This document shows, piece after piece, positions 34,986 to 44,154 of a stretch of 64,000 bases of DNA (position 1 is the first letter of the stretch; every line of letters starts with the position of its first letter). This DNA comes from Rhodococcus spelaei. Its GTDB lineage: Bacteria > Actinomycetota > Actinomycetes > Mycobacteriales > Mycobacteriaceae. The translations under genes were made by a program, and so were the position numbers. Under the pieces are notes generated by a model. That model saw nothing but the letters and a program-made list of their open reading frames with translations. It did no database searches and had not been told where the DNA came from. The stretch covers positions 115,029 through 179,028 of the forward strand of contig NZ_VIGH01000010.1 in assembly GCF_006704125.1 (NCBI RefSeq). Reading direction: 5' to 3'.

Positions 34986-35372
34986 CTAAACTCCAGTTGG
35001 ATAGATCAAGAGCTCTCCCGCATCGAACGTGATGAAGTCACCGACCCGAATCAAAGGTCTAACGCCATCGAATTCGACCAGAAGAAGACCTGGTCGAACA
35101 TCGAGTGCAACAACACCGTCATCCGCCACGCTCATCACCTGACCACAGACCGTAGCGGTTCCCCTTTTCCCCGAGATGCCCGCAACACCATCTTGCGCAA
35201 CATCTACCCCGCCCCACGAGACCGGATCCGTAACCTCTACCTCGACATCCAGAGTTGCGCCACCGTCAACGCTCGACGCCCCGCGCCAGATTGCCCTCCA
35301 GTCTCCGCCGTCGGCCCGCACTACGACCTCATCGCCAGGGGTCCGCGCAGGAGATCTCAGAGTAATCAGCAC
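34986..35372 (-). CDS. Candidate immunity protein of the full-length Rhs toxin
   Basis: 128 residues from GTG 35372, overlapping the Rhs stop as TAGTG. The protein is beta-rich and acidic (VDGGATLDVEVEVTDPVSWG, LLVEFDGVRPLIRVGDF) and matches no family I know. Position straight after the toxin tip, with stop/start overlap, is the hallmark of Rhs immunity genes. It should bind and block the Rhs tip of residues ~1518-1632. Confidence 0.75.
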   Translation of the reverse strand: MLITLRSPARTPGDEVVVRADGGDWRAIWRGASSVDGGATLDVEVEVTDPVSWGGVDVAQDGVAGISGKRGTATVCGQVMSVADDGVVALDVRPGLLLVEFDGVRPLIRVGDFITFDAGELLIYPTGV

Positions 35373-38300
35373 TACCAGGCTCCCTTCGGAAATGGCACTC
35401 GCACAACTGTATTGTCAAGACTCCAGGAGTTGGCAACGGGCGAGAACGACCACACCTCCTCATGATAGTGAAACTTCGTTGGACTGCTGTTCATCTCGTG
35501 CCCGCCAAATCGAATGCTGCGACTGCCGTCCGCGGAAGTTATCCGGTCCGGATCCGGCATCCCAGTCCGTGGGTTCGTTGCGGTGTGCTCGCCAGGCCCC
35601 AAGAAATCGTTCCACCTGTCGAGCGCGTGCTCTGGCTTGACTGGTCGAGGATCGATTTGCTCGACCTGGTTGACCGTAGCGCTGACATCGGTGGTGGTTC
35701 CACTCCCACACGCCTCCGGCACCAACCCCAACGGATCGGTCCACACTGTCGGATTGTGCGGGTACGCATTGGGATTCGGTGACGGCGCCAGCCCCAGCGG
35801 GTCCTGCGTGACGTACCGCGCGGTGCCGGGGTCGTAGTAGCGGTGCAGGTTGTAGTGCAGCCCGGTCTCGTTGTCGAAGTACTGACCGGGGAACCGAAGC
35901 GGCGTGCCGGCCTCGCCGTGCCAGGTGGTCCGCCCCCACAGCGAGGCCGCCGCCGTCCCGACGGTCTCCGCGGCCCCGGGTTCGACCAGCTGGACCGGCG
36001 TGCCGACGAGGTCGGTGACGATCGCGTAGAACTCGACGTCCACCTCCCCCTGGCTCGACGCCTGCGTCAGCGGGGTGTGGGTGCCGGGCTGGTAGTTCCA
36101 GCGGGTGGTGGTGCCGGCGTGAGTCTGCTCGACGAGTTGTGTTCCGTCCCAGGTGTACCGGGTCGATTCGACAACCTCGCCGTCGCCACCAAGCCGCGCC
36201 TTCGTCGTCCGGCGCCCCAGCGCGTCGTAGGTGTACCGCCACCGCTGCCCGTCCGGTGTGGTCACCCCGACCAGTTGGTCGAAAGCGTTGTAGCGGTAGT
36301 GCCAGACGTCCGGGGTCCGGGAGATCCGGGTCGTGGTCTTGCGGACCAGCCGACCGGCCGCGTCGTAGCGGTAGCGATGCCGACCGTCGCGGATCAGCCG
36401 GTTGCCGCGGTACTCGCGCCGGTCGGCCCCGGACTCCGCCGTCACGACGTTTCCGAGCCGGTCGTACGTGTAGCTCTCGACCGCGCCGGAGTTCCGGGTG
36501 AGGGCGGTGACCCGCCCGACCGGGTCGAGGGCGTAGTCGCGGCGCAACACCCGATCCGGGTCCGCCGCGTCGCCGCGGACGGTGGTGTGACTGCTCAGAT
36601 ACCCGTCGGGCCGGTACTCGTACACGTCCTGGCGCAACACCGCCGGCCCCGGACCCCCATCCGTACCGAGGCCCAGATTCAGGACTGGTGCCGGGCGGGC
36701 GGTGACCGTCTGCGCGGCGAGTTGCCCACGGGCCGTGTGGCTGCGGGTGACCGCGAGCTCTCCGACCTTCCAGCCGGTGACCGCGCCGAGCGGGTCGTGG
36801 GTGAAGTCGAGGTGGTGACCGTCCGCGGTGAGCGCCGCCAGCCGACCGGACGGGTCCCACCGCCAGCCGGTGTCTCCCCCGCTCGGCGAGTACCGCCGGC
36901 TTCGCCGACCCGCTGCGTCGTGCTCGAACCGCATGGCCGACAGGTCGTCGACGGTCTGGCTGCGCAGCTGCCCGGTGGCGGTGTAGCCGAATTCGATCGC
37001 GTGGACCGGGGTCTCGGCCGCACCGGACACCGCGGACGTCATCCGGCCGACCGGGTCGTGGCCGAACGCCAGGAACTCGCCGGAGTCGGCGCGAATGCCG
37101 GTGAGCCGGCCCAGTTCGTCGTAGCTGTGGCGGCGGGTGACGCCCGTCGCCGGTGTGGCCGTCGCGACCCGTCCGATCGCGTCGTGCGTGTATGTCGTGG
37201 TGGCGCCGCCGAAGTCCGTCTCGGCGATCAACCTGCCGGCGCGGTCGTACCGGTAGGTCCACGTCTCGCCGAGCGGATTGGTCACCGCGACCAGCCTGCG
37301 CTCGGTGTCCCAGGAGTACCGGGTCACCGAACCGTCCGGATCGGTGCGCGCGGCGGGCAGGTCGAACGCCCCGTACTCGTGCGTCGTGACCGCCCCGAGC
37401 GGGTCCGTGTGAGCGAGCAGGTTTCCCTCGCCGTCGTACTCCCACGCCTCCACCGCCCCGTCCGGGTGGGTCTGCTCGACGAGTCGCCCCTCGGCGGACC
37501 ACCGGTACGCGGTGACCGCCCCGGTCGGGTCGGTCACCGCGACCGGTCGGCCGAACCCGTCCCGCCGGATGCGAGTGACCGCGCCCAGCGCGTCGGTGAC
37601 CGCCGCCGGCAGGCCCACACCGTCACAGTCGACGAAGGTGGCGGCGCCGTGCGGCCCGGTGACGCTAGCGAGGGACCCGCCGGGGTGGTAGCCGTACTCG
37701 GTGCGTGCCCCGGCCTCGTCGACGGTGGTCGCGAGGTTGCCGTCGTCGTCCCATTCCTGGGTGCGCACGGATCCGTCGGGATTGCGCACGGCGACGGGGT
37801 GTTTCGGCGCACGGTAGTCAATCGCGATAACACGACCGTCCGGGCGGGTGATCCGCGCGACGTCCCCGTCCGAGGTGTAGAGGTAGCGGGTGGTGGCGCC
37901 GTCGGGGGTGCGCACCAGCAGGGGCTCGCGGCGGGAGTTGTAGTCGGTGTGGGTGTGCCCACCGGCGGGGTCGACCAGGTCCCGCAGGCGCAGGTCCCGG
38001 TCGAAGCCGTGGGTGGTGACCGCACCGGTCGAGTCGGTGACCGCGGTGATTCGTCCTGCGCCGTCGGCGGTCTCGGCGTAGTCGAACGTCGAGTCGAGGA
38101 TTCCGTCGGTGCCGCGCTGCACGACGACGCGACCGCGGTCGTCGTAAGTGTTCGTCATCCGGTTGCCGTTGGCGTCCAGCCAGGTCAGCATTCGCCCGTC
38201 GTCGTCGTAGCCGTAGCGGGTGACACCGGCGTCGCCATTGGTGACGGCGGTGAGATGCCCTCCGGTGTACGCGAACCGGCGGACCACGATGGCGCTGTCC

Positions 38301-40270
38301 CCGTCGACCACGGACAGTCGGGTGATCCGGCCGCCGCTGCTGTCGATCAGCACGCGGTAGCCCCCGGAGTTCTCGACCTCGACCGGGGCGCCGTCGGCCG
38401 CGTAGTGGAAGAGGATTCGGTTGCGGTGACGGTCCGTAATCGCGCTGATCGCGAGGTTGCCCAGCGCGCCGTCGAGCCCACCCAGTTCGGTCTTCGGGGC
38501 GAAGTGCCAGGTGACGTCGCGATCGGGGTCGTGCACCCGGTAGCCACCCGCCTCCGTCCGGGTCAGCGGCCAGCGTTGCCCGGCCGCCGGCAACACCTCG
38601 GCGCCGACCTCCGGGTGCGGGTAGGTGAGCATCACCCCGTCCTCGCCGAGGAAGGTCACGCCCGACTGCTCGACGACCACGCGCAGGTCGAGGGTCGCCG
38701 ACCAACTCGGCCCGAACCAGCGCCCGAAGCGGTAGTCGGACCGGTGTCGCCGCGCAAGTGTCAGCGGCAGCACGCCGGGCAGCGTCAGATCGGTGTCGGG
38801 AAGCAGGAATTCGCCGGTCGCCACGTCGACCGGGTCGCGATCCTCGCAGTTCTGGCCGCTGGTGCGGTCACTGTCGACGCCCGCCTCCTCGGCCGTGCGA
38901 TGGGCGCCCGCGTCGGCCTCGGCCCGCTCCTGCGGGCCCGGGTTCGGCTGGTCGGTATGCGGCGCCGACTGTCCGTCGCCCGCCGCCGCGGGCGAGGCGT
39001 GCGGCTCGGGTCCCGGCGCGTCGACGCCGTGCGGTTCGCCCGAGTCCGGGTGCGGCGCTGACGTTTCCAGCCGCGTCGGCAGGTGACTGCCCTCGTCGAC
39101 CAGCCCGTCGGCAAGCCGAGCGGTCCGCGACGCGTCGACGGCGAACTCGGCGGCCCGCTCCCCCATGCGTACCCCGGCGACGGCACCGCCCGCGCCGCCC
39201 GTGGCCGCGGTCAGGATCGCGTCACCGGTGAGGCTGCCCGCGAACTCGAAGGGGTGCCGGCGGATGTCGGTGAGCATCGCGCTCACCACCGCGCCGGGAT
39301 TCGTCGCCGCGGCCACCAGGCCCGCCGACAGGTCGGACATCGCCGCGGCGTACTCGGCGGGGTGGGTCATGTTGTAGCGGTCCGTCGGATCGACCGCCCG
39401 CACGAACGCGACGATCCCGCTGAGCCCGGTCACCAGTCCCGACGTGAAGTTGGTGGCGCCCATGGTCAGTGCGTCCATGGTGTCGGAGTAGTCGGCGAAC
39501 ATCCGCGCCGTGAACGGCGGTTCCTCGGGCGCCGCGGCCGTCGCCCGACCGAGCGACTCGGCGACCTGCCCGGCGCCGCCGTCCCGGTCGATGCGCGCGC
39601 CGCGGAGGATCTCGCGGGCCTCCTCCCGCATGGCCGTCCAGGTGTCGACGAGCGGGATGCCCGCCTGCGCCTCGGCGCTGAGCGCGGCGTACCCGGACTT
39701 CTTCGCCAGTTCCTCCGCCTCGGCCCGTTTCCATATCGCGACGGCCTCGGCGGCTCGGGCCTGCGCCGCCTCCACCGTGAACCGCCACGACGTGAGGCTC
39801 TGTCCGGCCGCCGTCATCGCGTCCGCCGCGGCGCGCCACAGTCCGGGTTGCTGGTCGTACACGCTGTTGAAAGCGTCTGCGGCGGAACCGGTCCAGTCGG
39901 CCGCGTCGATCGTGGCGAGGGCCTGGCCGGTGTCGGCGATGCTGCGGGACAGGTCGGCGAGGGTGGAGGTGGCGTCCGAGATCGCCCCCGGCTCACCCCG
40001 AATCAGCTTGTCCGGCTGGTCCGTCTGCTCGAGTTCGAGTTCGTCGACCGGGCCGCCGGTGCGGCTGGCGATCTCGTCTCCGGCGCTCGTCAGCGCGTCC
40101 GCGACACCGCCCGCGCCGAGGTTTCGCGCGACACCCGCCGCGGCGTCGAATCCCGCATCGACTGCCTGCCCGAGCTTTTCGACCCCGGACTCGAGCGCGT
40201 CCTCGACGAAGTCACCGGCGTCGTTGATCGCACCGGTGGCGTCGTCCCAGGTGTCACTGAGCCAACTCAT
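35372..40270 (-). CDS. Rhs/YD-repeat polymorphic toxin with ESX-type (WXG-like) N-terminus
   Basis: 1632 residues from ATG 40270 (MSWLSDTWDDATGAINDAGD), which overlaps the upstream stop by four bases; the longer open frame to 40579 is not protein-like. Domains: helical ESX-type N-terminus with DWTGSAADAFNSVY near residue 125; membrane-associated helical region ~290-400; Pro/Ala linker ~430-475; DUF6531 entry (DPVDVATGEFLLPDTDLTLP, ~478); a long YD-repeat shell; core end DPLGLVPEACGSG near 1517; and a ~115-residue tip containing RSIRFGGHEMNSSPTKFHYH, a His-rich motif suggesting a metal-dependent nuclease. ESX-dependent export is inferred from the N-terminus and its operon partners. Confidence 0.88.
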   Translation of the reverse strand: MSWLSDTWDDATGAINDAGDFVEDALESGVEKLGQAVDAGFDAAAGVARNLGAGGVADALTSAGDEIASRTGGPVDELELEQTDQPDKLIRGEPGAISDATSTLADLSRSIADTGQALATIDAADWTGSAADAFNSVYDQQPGLWRAAADAMTAAGQSLTSWRFTVEAAQARAAEAVAIWKRAEAEELAKKSGYAALSAEAQAGIPLVDTWTAMREEAREILRGARIDRDGGAGQVAESLGRATAAAPEEPPFTARMFADYSDTMDALTMGATNFTSGLVTGLSGIVAFVRAVDPTDRYNMTHPAEYAAAMSDLSAGLVAAATNPGAVVSAMLTDIRRHPFEFAGSLTGDAILTAATGGAGGAVAGVRMGERAAEFAVDASRTARLADGLVDEGSHLPTRLETSAPHPDSGEPHGVDAPGPEPHASPAAAGDGQSAPHTDQPNPGPQERAEADAGAHRTAEEAGVDSDRTSGQNCEDRDPVDVATGEFLLPDTDLTLPGVLPLTLARRHRSDYRFGRWFGPSWSATLDLRVVVEQSGVTFLGEDGVMLTYPHPEVGAEVLPAAGQRWPLTRTEAGGYRVHDPDRDVTWHFAPKTELGGLDGALGNLAISAITDRHRNRILFHYAADGAPVEVENSGGYRVLIDSSGGRITRLSVVDGDSAIVVRRFAYTGGHLTAVTNGDAGVTRYGYDDDGRMLTWLDANGNRMTNTYDDRGRVVVQRGTDGILDSTFDYAETADGAGRITAVTDSTGAVTTHGFDRDLRLRDLVDPAGGHTHTDYNSRREPLLVRTPDGATTRYLYTSDGDVARITRPDGRVIAIDYRAPKHPVAVRNPDGSVRTQEWDDDGNLATTVDEAGARTEYGYHPGGSLASVTGPHGAATFVDCDGVGLPAAVTDALGAVTRIRRDGFGRPVAVTDPTGAVTAYRWSAEGRLVEQTHPDGAVEAWEYDGEGNLLAHTDPLGAVTTHEYGAFDLPAARTDPDGSVTRYSWDTERRLVAVTNPLGETWTYRYDRAGRLIAETDFGGATTTYTHDAIGRVATATPATGVTRRHSYDELGRLTGIRADSGEFLAFGHDPVGRMTSAVSGAAETPVHAIEFGYTATGQLRSQTVDDLSAMRFEHDAAGRRSRRYSPSGGDTGWRWDPSGRLAALTADGHHLDFTHDPLGAVTGWKVGELAVTRSHTARGQLAAQTVTARPAPVLNLGLGTDGGPGPAVLRQDVYEYRPDGYLSSHTTVRGDAADPDRVLRRDYALDPVGRVTALTRNSGAVESYTYDRLGNVVTAESGADRREYRGNRLIRDGRHRYRYDAAGRLVRKTTTRISRTPDVWHYRYNAFDQLVGVTTPDGQRWRYTYDALGRRTTKARLGGDGEVVESTRYTWDGTQLVEQTHAGTTTRWNYQPGTHTPLTQASSQGEVDVEFYAIVTDLVGTPVQLVEPGAAETVGTAAASLWGRTTWHGEAGTPLRFPGQYFDNETGLHYNLHRYYDPGTARYVTQDPLGLAPSPNPNAYPHNPTVWTDPLGLVPEACGSGTTTDVSATVNQVEQIDPRPVKPEHALDRWNDFLGPGEHTATNPRTGMPDPDRITSADGSRSIRFGGHEMNSSPTKFHYHEEVWSFSPVANSWSLDNTVVRVPFPKGAW

Positions 40271-40782
40271 CGATCCGCCCCCGTGATGGCCTGCGCGGAC
40301 GACTCGGCGTTGGCCTGGATCTTGTCCGCCGCCGCCCGGAAGGACTCCGAACTGTAGTCGGGGTGGAGGGTCTGGTTGACCGGGTTGTCCGCGACCGTGT
40401 CTGCCCAGCTGCGCTGCCCGATCTCGTCGCCGCTGAGGTGCGGATCGCCGACCGCGTTGGTCCAGACTGTCTTGAGGGTGTTCGAGAGGGTCTGCTCCAT
40501 CTCGTGGAAGCGGCCGGCGTCGAGGTCGAGTTGCTCGGCGATGGCATTGGCGGCGCGCACCAGGTACCGGACTCCCCACGACCAGCGCTCGGTGAACTCC
40601 TCGAACGCGCCCTGCACCTCCTGCTTGCCGGCTTCCAACGGCGAGAGCGTCAGCAGCGAGAACCCGCGTCCGAGCGAGGCGGACTCACCGATCCCGAGTT
40701 CGGCGAGCGTGCCGGTGATCGCGGTGATCCCGGCGGCGGCCTGAGCGAGTACCTGTGGGTCGACGCCGAGTTCGTCGCTCAC
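40267..40782 (-). CDS. EspC-like ESX partner protein of the Rhs toxin
   Basis: 171 residues from GTG 40782 (overlapping the upstream stop, GTGA). The helical N-terminal part (VDPQVLAQAAAGITAITGTL ... RWSWGVRYLVRAANAIAEQL) resembles EspC/DUF2580 and long WXG proteins; the C-terminal ~60 residues are polar. It is coupled to the Rhs gene by ATGA. A role as secretion partner or adaptor is inferred from this arrangement, repeated at the two other ESX loci of the window. Confidence 0.7.
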   Translation of the reverse strand: MSDELGVDPQVLAQAAAGITAITGTLAELGIGESASLGRGFSLLTLSPLEAGKQEVQGAFEEFTERWSWGVRYLVRAANAIAEQLDLDAGRFHEMEQTLSNTLKTVWTNAVGDPHLSGDEIGQRSWADTVADNPVNQTLHPDYSSESFRAAADKIQANAESSAQAITGADR

Positions 40783-41150
40783 GCGCGGACCTCCATTGGC
40801 GGGAACGCCATCGGCGACGCACCGGCGACATCGACGACGACGCCCGCCGGGCGGTCGAGCGCCGGAATCAGCTCGTCCACGACGCGACTGCCGAGCAACG
40901 CGCGGAACCCGCCATGCTCGAACTCGCCGCGATCGGCCAGATACCGGGCGTACGCGACCTCGCTCGTGAAGACGCAGATCCAGGTGAGCCCGCCGTAATC
41001 GCTGGTGAGCAGCCTGTCGTCGCCGGTCACCGGCACGAGCAGCAGCGCCGACCGCAGTGCGGCCGTCAGCGCGTCGGGCTGGCCGAACCCCTGGTAGAAC
41101 GCGTCGATCTCGGCCAGCAGTTCGCCACAGCCGTCGTCCAGTGCCCCCAC
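40779..41150 (-). CDS. SseB-like protein, first gene of the Rhs operon
   Basis: 123 residues from GTG 41150, preceded by a GGGGGG-rich ribosome site. The core (ALLLVPVTGDDRLLTSDYGG, WICVFTSEVAYARYLADRG) has the SseB N-terminal pattern of a strand, hydrophobic core and 'F TS/D' turn. Similar proteins precede ESX effectors in actinobacteria. It parallels the 106-residue gene at 2354-2674. Probably an accessory or chaperone; function not proven. Confidence 0.75.
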   Translation of the reverse strand: MGALDDGCGELLAEIDAFYQGFGQPDALTAALRSALLLVPVTGDDRLLTSDYGGLTWICVFTSEVAYARYLADRGEFEHGGFRALLGSRVVDELIPALDRPAGVVVDVAGASPMAFPPMEVRA

Positions 41151-41355
41151 GTCATCCCCCCGGATACGTTTTTCCCCTCGACACCGCTGGATCCGTCCTC
41201 ACCTCCGCGGCGTCACGCCGGCCAAGGATAGCGTGCAGGCCCCGGAGCTGCGATTTCAGTTGTCGCCTATGGCGCACGGCATCCGATGCGACGAGGATCA
41301 CGGTGGAAGGTCCGGCGGGCGCGGCCCACCCGCCACGAATCGAATGGAGCCCGCC

Positions 41356-43074
41356 GTGAGCGATCCCGAAGCCCAGACCAGCTACCCCGAGGTCGACCGG
41401 GCCCTGGCCGACCTCGTCGAGGGCGAGAAGACGTGGGCCGGTCTGTCCCTCGGCCGGCGTCGGCGACTGCTCGACCGGGTGCGCGACCTCACCGTCGAAC
41501 ACGCCGACGAATGGGTGGATGCGGCGGTGGCGGTCAAGGGACTCGACCCGAATTCCGCACTGGTCGGCGAGGAATGGATGTCTGGTCCGTACCCCGTGGC
41601 GACGGCCACGACCGGATTGGCCGCAAGCCTCGCGAAACTCGAATCCGGCGCCAGCCCGCTCGCCGACGCAACCTTCGGGACCGCTCCCGGCGGGCGCACC
41701 ACCGTGCGCGCGCTACCAATGACCGTCTTCGACCGACTGCTGCTCAGCGGATTCAGTGCCGACGTGTGGCTGCAGCCTGGCGTCGATCGTGCGACGGCAC
41801 AGCGCGAGGCGGGTCTCGCCCAGCTCGACCCGACCCGAACCCAGGGTGTCGGCGTCGTCCTCGGCGCCGGCAACATCACCGCCATCGCCCCGCTCGACGT
41901 GCTGTACGAGCTGATCGCGCACAACCGCGTCGTCGTCCTCAAGCTCAACCCGATCATGGACCGGATGCTGCCGGTCTTCGCAAAGGTGCTCGAGCCGTTC
42001 ATCGCGGTCGGCGCGGTCCGGCTGCTGACCGGCGGCGCGGACGTCGGCACGTACCTGACCCGCCATCGGCTGGTCGATCACGTGCACATGACGGGGAGCG
42101 CGCTCACCCACGACGCGATCGTCTTCGGCACCGGCGAGGAGGGCGCCAGGCGCAAGGCCGCGGGCGAGCCGCTCCTCGACAAGGGGATGACCAGTGAACT
42201 GGGCGGGGTGTCGCCGACCATCGTCCTGCCCGGTAAGTGGAGCCGCGCAGATCTCGAGTTCCAGGCCGAGCACGTCGCGACCCAACGCCTGCACAACGGC
42301 GGCTACAACTGCATCGCGGCGCAGGTGGTGGTGCTGGCCGCGCAATGGGAGCAGCGGGACGAGTTCCTCGCCGCGTTGCGCGCCGCAGTCGACCGTGCCC
42401 CGGCCCGCCCCGCCTACTACCCCGGCAGCGACGCCCGGGTCGCCAGCGCCGCCGAGACGTACCCGCGCGCCGAACGGTTGGGCGAGCACGGCGGCCGGGT
42501 TCTGGTGTCCGGCCTGCAGCCGGACGAGTTCGCCCCGCTGCTTCAGACCGAGTACTTCGGGCCTGTGCTCGGCGTGATCGAACTGCGGGACGACGGAACG
42601 GATTTCGCGACACGGGCCGCCGAGGTGGTCAACGACCGGTTCGTCGGCACGCTCGGAGTCAACATCATCGCCGAGCCCAGCACCATCGACGCGATGGGCG
42701 ATCGATTCGACGCGCTACTCGAGTTCCTTCGCTACGGCACCATCGCGGTGAACGCGTGGACCGGCTTCGGGTTCCTCACCGCCGCGGCAACCTGGGGTGC
42801 GTTCCCGGGACACACGCTCTCCGACGTGCAGAGCGGTATCGGGGTGGTCCACAACGCGATGCTGATCGACCGACCGGAACGCACCGTGGTTCGCGGGCCG
42901 TTCCGACCGTCCCCGCGGTCGCTGATGCACCGCGAATGGTCGATCACGCCGAAGCCGCCGTGGTTCGTCGGCAACAAGACCGCCGCGGGCACCGGACGGC
43001 TGTTGACCGCGTTCGCCGGCGACCCGTCCTGGACTCGCCTGCCGGCGATCTTCGCGTCCGCGCTGCGCGGCTGA
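41356..43074 (+). CDS. Aldehyde dehydrogenase family protein
   Basis: 572 residues from GTG 41356 (MSDPEAQTSYPEVDRALADL), which has GGAG six bases upstream; ATG 41344 and earlier starts are open. ALDH hallmarks: GVGVVLGAGNITAIAPLDVL (cofactor strand), VDHVHMTGSALTHD, TSELGGVSPTIVLPG (general-base Glu region), NGGYNCIAAQVVVL (catalytic Cys) and LQTEYFGPVLGVIEL. Longer than classical ALDHs (~490), with an unusual C-terminal ~80 residues, as in a mycolata subfamily of unknown substrate. Divergent from the Rhs operon. Confidence 0.88.
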   Translation: MSDPEAQTSYPEVDRALADLVEGEKTWAGLSLGRRRRLLDRVRDLTVEHADEWVDAAVAVKGLDPNSALVGEEWMSGPYPVATATTGLAASLAKLESGASPLADATFGTAPGGRTTVRALPMTVFDRLLLSGFSADVWLQPGVDRATAQREAGLAQLDPTRTQGVGVVLGAGNITAIAPLDVLYELIAHNRVVVLKLNPIMDRMLPVFAKVLEPFIAVGAVRLLTGGADVGTYLTRHRLVDHVHMTGSALTHDAIVFGTGEEGARRKAAGEPLLDKGMTSELGGVSPTIVLPGKWSRADLEFQAEHVATQRLHNGGYNCIAAQVVVLAAQWEQRDEFLAALRAAVDRAPARPAYYPGSDARVASAAETYPRAERLGEHGGRVLVSGLQPDEFAPLLQTEYFGPVLGVIELRDDGTDFATRAAEVVNDRFVGTLGVNIIAEPSTIDAMGDRFDALLEFLRYGTIAVNAWTGFGFLTAAATWGAFPGHTLSDVQSGIGVVHNAMLIDRPERTVVRGPFRPSPRSLMHREWSITPKPPWFVGNKTAAGTGRLLTAFAGDPSWTRLPAIFASALRG

Positions 43075-43153
43075 GCGGCCCGGGTGCCGAAATGGCGAAA
43101 AGCGGTCCAGCTCAAGAACAGTCGAGTTCGCGAGGACGCCTCGCACGCGACCG

Positions 43154-44032
43154 TCAGCTCAGCTGACCGGCCAGCTCGTCGAGTGTCCACGGCGGGGCGG
43201 TCAGGTGGTCGCGGTAGGCCACCAACGCCGGTGTCTGCCGGTCGAATCTGCCGACGAAGCCGCCGGATCCGGCGAAGATGCCGCCGGTCACCCCGGCCGA
43301 CAGATCGCTGGCGAGGAAGGCGTACAGGGTCGCGACGTACTGGGCCGGAGCGGGATTGAGCGATCCGTGCCGCATCGCGTCGTCGAGCATTCCACGCCGA
43401 TGCAGGTCTTCGATGTGCCGGACGTACTCGTCCCCGACCGACAACCGGGTCGACGCGCCCGGGCACACGACGTTCGCCCGCACGCCCGACTGCGCCAGCT
43501 CCGCGGCGATGGCGAGGGTCAGGCTGTTGACCGCCCCCTTCCCCGCCGGATACCCCGTGCCGCCGTAGTCGCCGAGGAACGCGAACGAGCTGGTGTTGAC
43601 GATGGCGCCGGCGCCGCGCTCGACCATCAGCGGGGCCATCACCCGGCAGGTGCGGAAGGTCGACGTCAGGTGCGCGTCGATCTGCTCGCGCCACTGGTCG
43701 TCGCTGATGGTGAGGATGGACGATCCCGGTGGCTCGGCGACGCCCGCGCAGTTGACCAGGACGTCCACCGATCCGTACGCCCGCACCGCCGCGTCCGCCA
43801 GCGCTTCCGCGACGCCGTCCGCCGCGGCCGATCCCGGCACCGCGACCGCGCGACCGCCGGCCGCGACGATGTCCGCGGCGGTCTGCTCGGCGGCCGCCGG
43901 GTCGCGTCCGTTCACCACGACGCCCGCGCCCTCGGCCGCGAGTGCGAACGCGACCGCCCGACCGATCCCCCGGCTCGATCCGGTCACCACCGCGCCGCGT
44001 CCGGCCAATCCGCTGTCTGGACCTGAACTCAT
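43154..44032 (-). CDS. Short-chain dehydrogenase/reductase (SDR)
   Basis: 292 residues from ATG 44032 (MSSGPDSGLAGRGAVVTGSS). The N-terminal cofactor motif GSSRGIGRA, DVLVNCAG, the catalytic Ser (IVNTSSFAFLGD) and Y-x-x-x-K (GYPAGKGAVN: Tyr, Lys spaced by three) are all present. An upstream in-frame ATG at 44107 sits against the operator of the divergent enoyl-CoA hydratase. Likely a 3-hydroxyacyl or hydroxysteroid dehydrogenase from its catabolic neighbourhood; substrate unknown. Confidence 0.88.
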   Translation of the reverse strand: MSSGPDSGLAGRGAVVTGSSRGIGRAVAFALAAEGAGVVVNGRDPAAAEQTAADIVAAGGRAVAVPGSAAADGVAEALADAAVRAYGSVDVLVNCAGVAEPPGSSILTISDDQWREQIDAHLTSTFRTCRVMAPLMVERGAGAIVNTSSFAFLGDYGGTGYPAGKGAVNSLTLAIAAELAQSGVRANVVCPGASTRLSVGDEYVRHIEDLHRRGMLDDAMRHGSLNPAPAQYVATLYAFLASDLSAGVTGGIFAGSGGFVGRFDRQTPALVAYRDHLTAPPWTLDELAGQLS

Positions 44033-44108
44033 CGAAGAAACACCCTCCCCGTCCGGACGCGCATCCGGGCCCGGCTGCGGTTGCATTCCACCATCTGCCC
44101 GAACCATA

Positions 44109-44148
44109 GTCCAGACACTTGTCCAGCCGCAGCCGTCCGCCCTAGCAT
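44109..44148 (+). promoter_or_regulatory. Leaderless promoter of enoyl-CoA hydratase with TetR-like operator
   Basis: -35 TTGTCC (44119-44124), an 18-base spacer and -10 TAGCAT (44143-44148) place the start at about the A of ATG 44155, so the transcript is probably leaderless. AGACACTTGTCC (44113-44124) overlaps the -35 and matches 10 of 12 bases of the perfect palindrome GGACACGTGTCC at the tetR promoter (47740-47751). Control by that TetR protein is inferred. Confidence 0.65.
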
Positions 44149-44154
44149 GCTGTG

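Noticed and set aside
35843..39061. 1072-residue open frame on the plus strand within the Rhs gene
   Set aside because: Val/Arg/Gly-rich antisense shadow of the YD repeats.
40271..40579. In-frame extension of the Rhs toxin to 40579
   Set aside because: Sequence is Arg/Gln/Pro-rich and overlaps the EspC-like gene; ATG 40270 is coupled by ATGA.
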